Assembly: GCA_033795365.1 (NCBI GenBank)
Contig: JARYGU010000006.1
Location: 197,703-261,702, forward strand
Reading direction: 5' to 3'
Length of the DNA: 64,000 nt
Source of the DNA: JARYGU01 sp033795365
GTDB lineage: Bacteria > Pseudomonadota > Alphaproteobacteria > Rhizobiales > Rhizobiaceae
Position 1 is the stretch's first letter; the number at the start of each line of letters is the position of its first letter. Under the pieces are notes generated by a model. The model did no database searches and was not told where the DNA came from. It saw only the letters and a program-made list of their open reading frames with translations. Below are positions 61,558-64,000 of the stretch, in pieces. The translations under genes and the position numbers were made by a program.

Positions 61558-61567
61558 TTTTCGCCGT

Positions 61568-62998
61568 TTATCGAAGGGCGAACCACCAGGTTGCGAGCCC
61601 GAGAAAGGCGAAGAAACCGGTGATGTCGGTGACTGCCGTCACAAAGACGGCGGACGACACCGCGGGATCGGCCCCGACCCGATCCAGAAGCAGCGGAATG
61701 AGGATGCCGGCAATTGCAGCAGCCAGCATGTTGATCAGCATCGCCGAGGCGATGATTCCGCCGATATTGACATCCTGAAACCAGAAGCCGGCGACGGCGC
61801 CGATCAGGATCCCGAATACCATGCCGTTCAGCAGCCCCACGCCGGCCTCGCGCCGCACGACCCGCCAGGCATTATGGATATCGAGATTGCGCGTCGCGAG
61901 CGCGCGCACGGTGACCGTCATCGTCTGCGAGCCGGCGTTGCCGCCCATGCCGGCAACGATCGGCATCAGCACGGCGAGCGCCACGATCTCCTCGATCGTC
62001 GCCTCGAAAAGCGAGATGACGGAAGCGGCGAGGAAGGCCGTGAGCAGATTGACGAGCAGCCAGGGAATGCGGGAGCGGGAGGTCTCACCGATCGAATCGG
62101 ACAGTTCCTCGTCGCCGACGCCGCCGAGGCGCATCAGGTCCTCTTCCGCCTCTTCCTGGATCACGTCGACGACGTCGTCGATGGTCAGAACGCCGACAAG
62201 ACGTCCGTTCTCGTCGACGACGGCAGCCGACAGCAGGTCGTATTGCTCGAAGAGCTGTGCGGCCTCCTCCTGGTCCATTTCCGCGGGAATCGGATGATTG
62301 GTCTCCCGCATGACCGTCTCGATCTTGGTGCCGCGCTTCGTGCGCAGGATGCGGTCCAGATCAACGACGCCGAGCAGCCGGAAGGTCGGGTCGATGACGA
62401 AAATCTGGGTGAAGCTGTCGGGAAGCTCCTCCTCCTCGCGCATATAATCGATGGTCTGGCCGACGGTCCAGAAAGGCGGCACGGCGACGAACTCGGTCTG
62501 CATGCGGCGGCCGGCCGTGCTTTCCGGATAGTCGAGCGAGCGGCGCAGGCGAATCCGTTCGGTGAACGGCAGCTTGGAGAGGATCTCTTCCTGATCCTCC
62601 TGGTCGAGGTCTTCCAGGATGTAGACGGCATCGTCCGAATCCATCTCACCGAGCGCTGCGGCGATCTTTTCGTTCGGAAGATGCTCAACGATGTCGAGGC
62701 GGATCGCCTCGTCGACCTCGGTCAGCGCAGCAAGGTCGAAATCGTCCCCGAGCAGCGAAACCAGCGCCAAGCGCTGCTCGGGCTGGATCGCCTCGAGCAG
62801 GTCGCCCATTTCCGATTCGTGAAGGCGGGCAACATGCTTGCGCAGGAAAAGAAGATCGCGGTCGGCGATCGCAGCGCCGACATGCATGAGGAAATCGGAA
62901 CGGACCGAGCCGTCCTCGGCATAGATGTCGTCACCATTGTAAGGGTCGGTTGCAGCCGGATCGGGCAGCTTGCGGTCATCTTCGCCGGTATCCGTCAT
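61568..62998 (-). CDS. mgtE: Magnesium transporter MgtE
   Basis: A 476-residue protein with the full MgtE layout. It has an acidic N domain (about 30-150, LHESEMGDLLEAIQPEQR and ALGEMDSDDAVYILEDLD), a pair of CBS domains (about 155-280) and a plug helix. The five-helix channel domain follows, with LMPIVAGMGGNAGSQTMTVTVRAL carrying the conserved pore segment. It imports Mg2+ and closes when the cytoplasmic domain is magnesium-loaded. The start giving MTDTGEDD is chosen; a much longer upstream frame is not supported. Confidence 0.95.
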   Translation of the reverse strand: MTDTGEDDRKLPDPAATDPYNGDDIYAEDGSVRSDFLMHVGAAIADRDLLFLRKHVARLHESEMGDLLEAIQPEQRLALVSLLGDDFDLAALTEVDEAIRLDIVEHLPNEKIAAALGEMDSDDAVYILEDLDQEDQEEILSKLPFTERIRLRRSLDYPESTAGRRMQTEFVAVPPFWTVGQTIDYMREEEELPDSFTQIFVIDPTFRLLGVVDLDRILRTKRGTKIETVMRETNHPIPAEMDQEEAAQLFEQYDLLSAAVVDENGRLVGVLTIDDVVDVIQEEAEEDLMRLGGVGDEELSDSIGETSRSRIPWLLVNLLTAFLAASVISLFEATIEEIVALAVLMPIVAGMGGNAGSQTMTVTVRALATRNLDIHNAWRVVRREAGVGLLNGMVFGILIGAVAGFWFQDVNIGGIIASAMLINMLAAAIAGILIPLLLDRVGADPAVSSAVFVTAVTDITGFFAFLGLATWWFALR

Positions 62999-63354
62999 CG
63001 GTGCCGCTCCTCGATACAGAATCTTCCACGCCCGGCATCGTGAAACGGGACGGATGAGGAAAGAAAAGGATTGCCTTGCCGGTTTGCAGGCAAGCGTCCG
63101 GCGACCGGAAATCGCTGCCCGCAATCGTGCTAACGCAAAGCGGTGCCCCGGTCCACAGCCGAAAGCGGCAAAATATGGCGGGGATGCATGCTTTTCAGCA
63201 AGCTGTTGCAATTTCTCGCAAATCGTTTCGTATGTCCGGCAACATTCCTTTAGCGGGGCCTTGACGAACGGTCGAGAACCCGACGAGATTCCCGCCCGCC
63301 GCCGAAGAGGCGGATCATTCCTTCCCGGCTCCGCCGGCACGATGTTCAGACGCC
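62999..63354. other. 356-bp divergent intergenic region mgtE / deformylase homologue
   Basis: No gene is supported. It should contain promoters for both flanking genes. I see no magnesium riboswitch of the known M-box type and no clear promoter boxes. A small TTGCC/GGCAA hairpin near 63077-63094 is the only structure noted. Confidence 0.4.
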
Positions 63355-63849
63355 ATGGCCCAACGCACCCTCCTGCGCTTTCCCGATCCGAAGCTTCGCC
63401 TTGCCTGTGCGCCCGTCGAGCGATTCGACGGGACGCTCGCAACACTCGTCCGAGATCTCGTCGATACGATGCGCGCGGCGCCCGGGATCGGTATCACCGC
63501 CGCACATATCGGAGAACTGAAACGGGTCACCGTGATCGAGCTCGACGGCCCCGACTCGACGCGGATCTATGTGAACCCGGCGATCGTCTGGCAGTCGCAG
63601 GAATTGTCGCGGCATATGGAAGGCAGCGTCTCGATGCCCGGCGTCACGGACGAGGTGGAGCGGCCTGCCCGCGTGCGCATCAGCTATCGGGACGAAAGCG
63701 GTCAGGAGCACGAGGAGGCGGCCGGCGGCCTGCTTGCCGTCTGCCTGCAGCACGAGATCGACCAGCTCGACGGCATCTTCTGGATAGACAGGCTCTCGCG
63801 GCTGAAACGCGAACGGTTGATCAAGAAATTCCGGAAAATCGGAGGCTGA
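63355..63849 (+). CDS. Peptide deformylase homologue lacking metal ligands
   Basis: A 164-residue protein with the peptide deformylase fold: motif 1 GIGITAAH (residues 44-51), motif 2 EGSVS (89-93) and motif 3 QHEIDQLDG (132-140). In active deformylases these read GxGxAAxQ, EGCLS and HExxH. Here Gln becomes His51, the metal ligand Cys becomes Ser91 and the second ligand His becomes Gln137; His133 and catalytic Glu134 remain. It is therefore unlikely to deformylate formyl-methionine in the usual way. The principal def gene (normally beside fmt) is not in the window. Confidence 0.85.
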   Translation: MAQRTLLRFPDPKLRLACAPVERFDGTLATLVRDLVDTMRAAPGIGITAAHIGELKRVTVIELDGPDSTRIYVNPAIVWQSQELSRHMEGSVSMPGVTDEVERPARVRISYRDESGQEHEEAAGGLLAVCLQHEIDQLDGIFWIDRLSRLKRERLIKKFRKIGG

Positions 63850-63931
63850 TGCCGAGAGCCTCACCTGCTGCTTCAGGAAACGCCTGCATCCTTGCTTTTC
63901 CAATCACTTTTTCAGACTGCAAAAAGTCATG

Positions 63932-63953
63932 ACCTCCACCAGAGGTGGAGGTT
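63932..63953 (+). terminator. Perfect 9-bp palindromic hairpin downstream of the deformylase homologue
   Basis: ACCTCCACC and GGTGGAGGT arms are separated by AGA and followed by TTGT. It could be a terminator for the gene ending at 63849, or an operator for a gene beyond the window edge. Confidence 0.5.
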
Positions 63954-63969
63954 TGTAACGCTGCGCTTG

Positions 63970-63989
63970 AACCGCTAGAAGCGGTTTTG
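63970..63989 (+). terminator. Second hairpin at the window end
   Basis: AACCGC and GCGGTT arms around TAGAA are followed by TTGC. It lies 17 bp after the first hairpin; the two may work together. Confidence 0.4.
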
Positions 63990-64000
63990 CTATATGTTAG

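Noticed and set aside
62999..63354. A magnesium riboswitch upstream of mgtE
   Set aside because: The region lacks the conserved elements of the M-box, and that riboswitch is mainly found in other phyla.
62999..63445. An upstream extension of MgtE by about 149 residues
   Set aside because: The extension is Arg/Ala-rich, unlike any MgtE N-terminus, and crosses into the divergent deformylase-like gene.
1..64000. CRISPR arrays, rRNA, tRNA and prophage modules
   Set aside because: I looked for regularly spaced repeats, tRNA cloverleaf ends and phage structural genes and saw none; the only repeats are rhizobial palindromes and the LysR duplication.

Overview
The window is high-GC chromosomal DNA from an alphaproteobacterium of the Rhizobiaceae (Sinorhizobium/Ensifer/Shinella-like). 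The support is gene content: choXWV choline uptake, a NolR-type ArsR regulator, BacA, the bdhA-xdhABC mixed operon known from Sinorhizobium meliloti, an AglA-type alpha-glucosidase, and the palindromic intergenic repeats typical of rhizobia. No rRNA, tRNA, CRISPR array or recognisable transposase was seen.

Layout. 0-5 kb: a RelE/HTH toxin-antitoxin pair, then an uncharacterised three-gene operon (coiled-coil protein, unknown protein, AAA+ ATPase). 5-12 kb: thymidine kinase, the choline ABC transporter, a HugZ-like protein, the NolR-like regulator and an omega-amino-acid transaminase. 12-20 kb: PQQ glucose dehydrogenase, adenine deaminase, alpha-glucosidase, KDG kinase and a Phd/VapC pair. 20-28.5 kb: Der GTPase, a TPR protein, NnrU, a polysaccharide deacetylase, BacA, an MFS carrier, methionine aminopeptidase and a luciferase-like oxidoreductase. 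28.5-32.5 kb is a lower-GC accessory patch: ParDE, SRPBCC protein, ECF42 sigma factor with its DGPF protein, and a DUF2188 gene followed by a gene with no usable start codon. 32.5-40 kb: glpK, divergent from bdhA-xdhABC. 40-43.3 kb: a LysR regulator whose last 171 bp are repeated 2.2 kb downstream, flanking an AT-rich insert with one gene for an SGNH-hydrolase/cysteine-peptidase protein. 43.3-64 kb: mostly housekeeping and envelope genes (GreA-like, yidD, Fe-S scaffold, folE, hisI, patatin, CBS, rhomboid, PAS, tandem PilZ, BTLCP peptidase, DD-carboxypeptidase, sdaA, membrane proteins, MerR regulator, mgtE and a degenerate peptide-deformylase homologue).

Together the genes describe a soil or plant-associated heterotroph that takes up choline, degrades purines, poly-hydroxybutyrate, glycerol and alpha-glucosides, and oxidises glucose in the periplasm. 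The points most worth a second look are the LysR 3'-end duplication with its cargo gene, the DUF2188/start-less gene pair, the AAA+/coiled-coil operon and the deformylase homologue missing two metal ligands.
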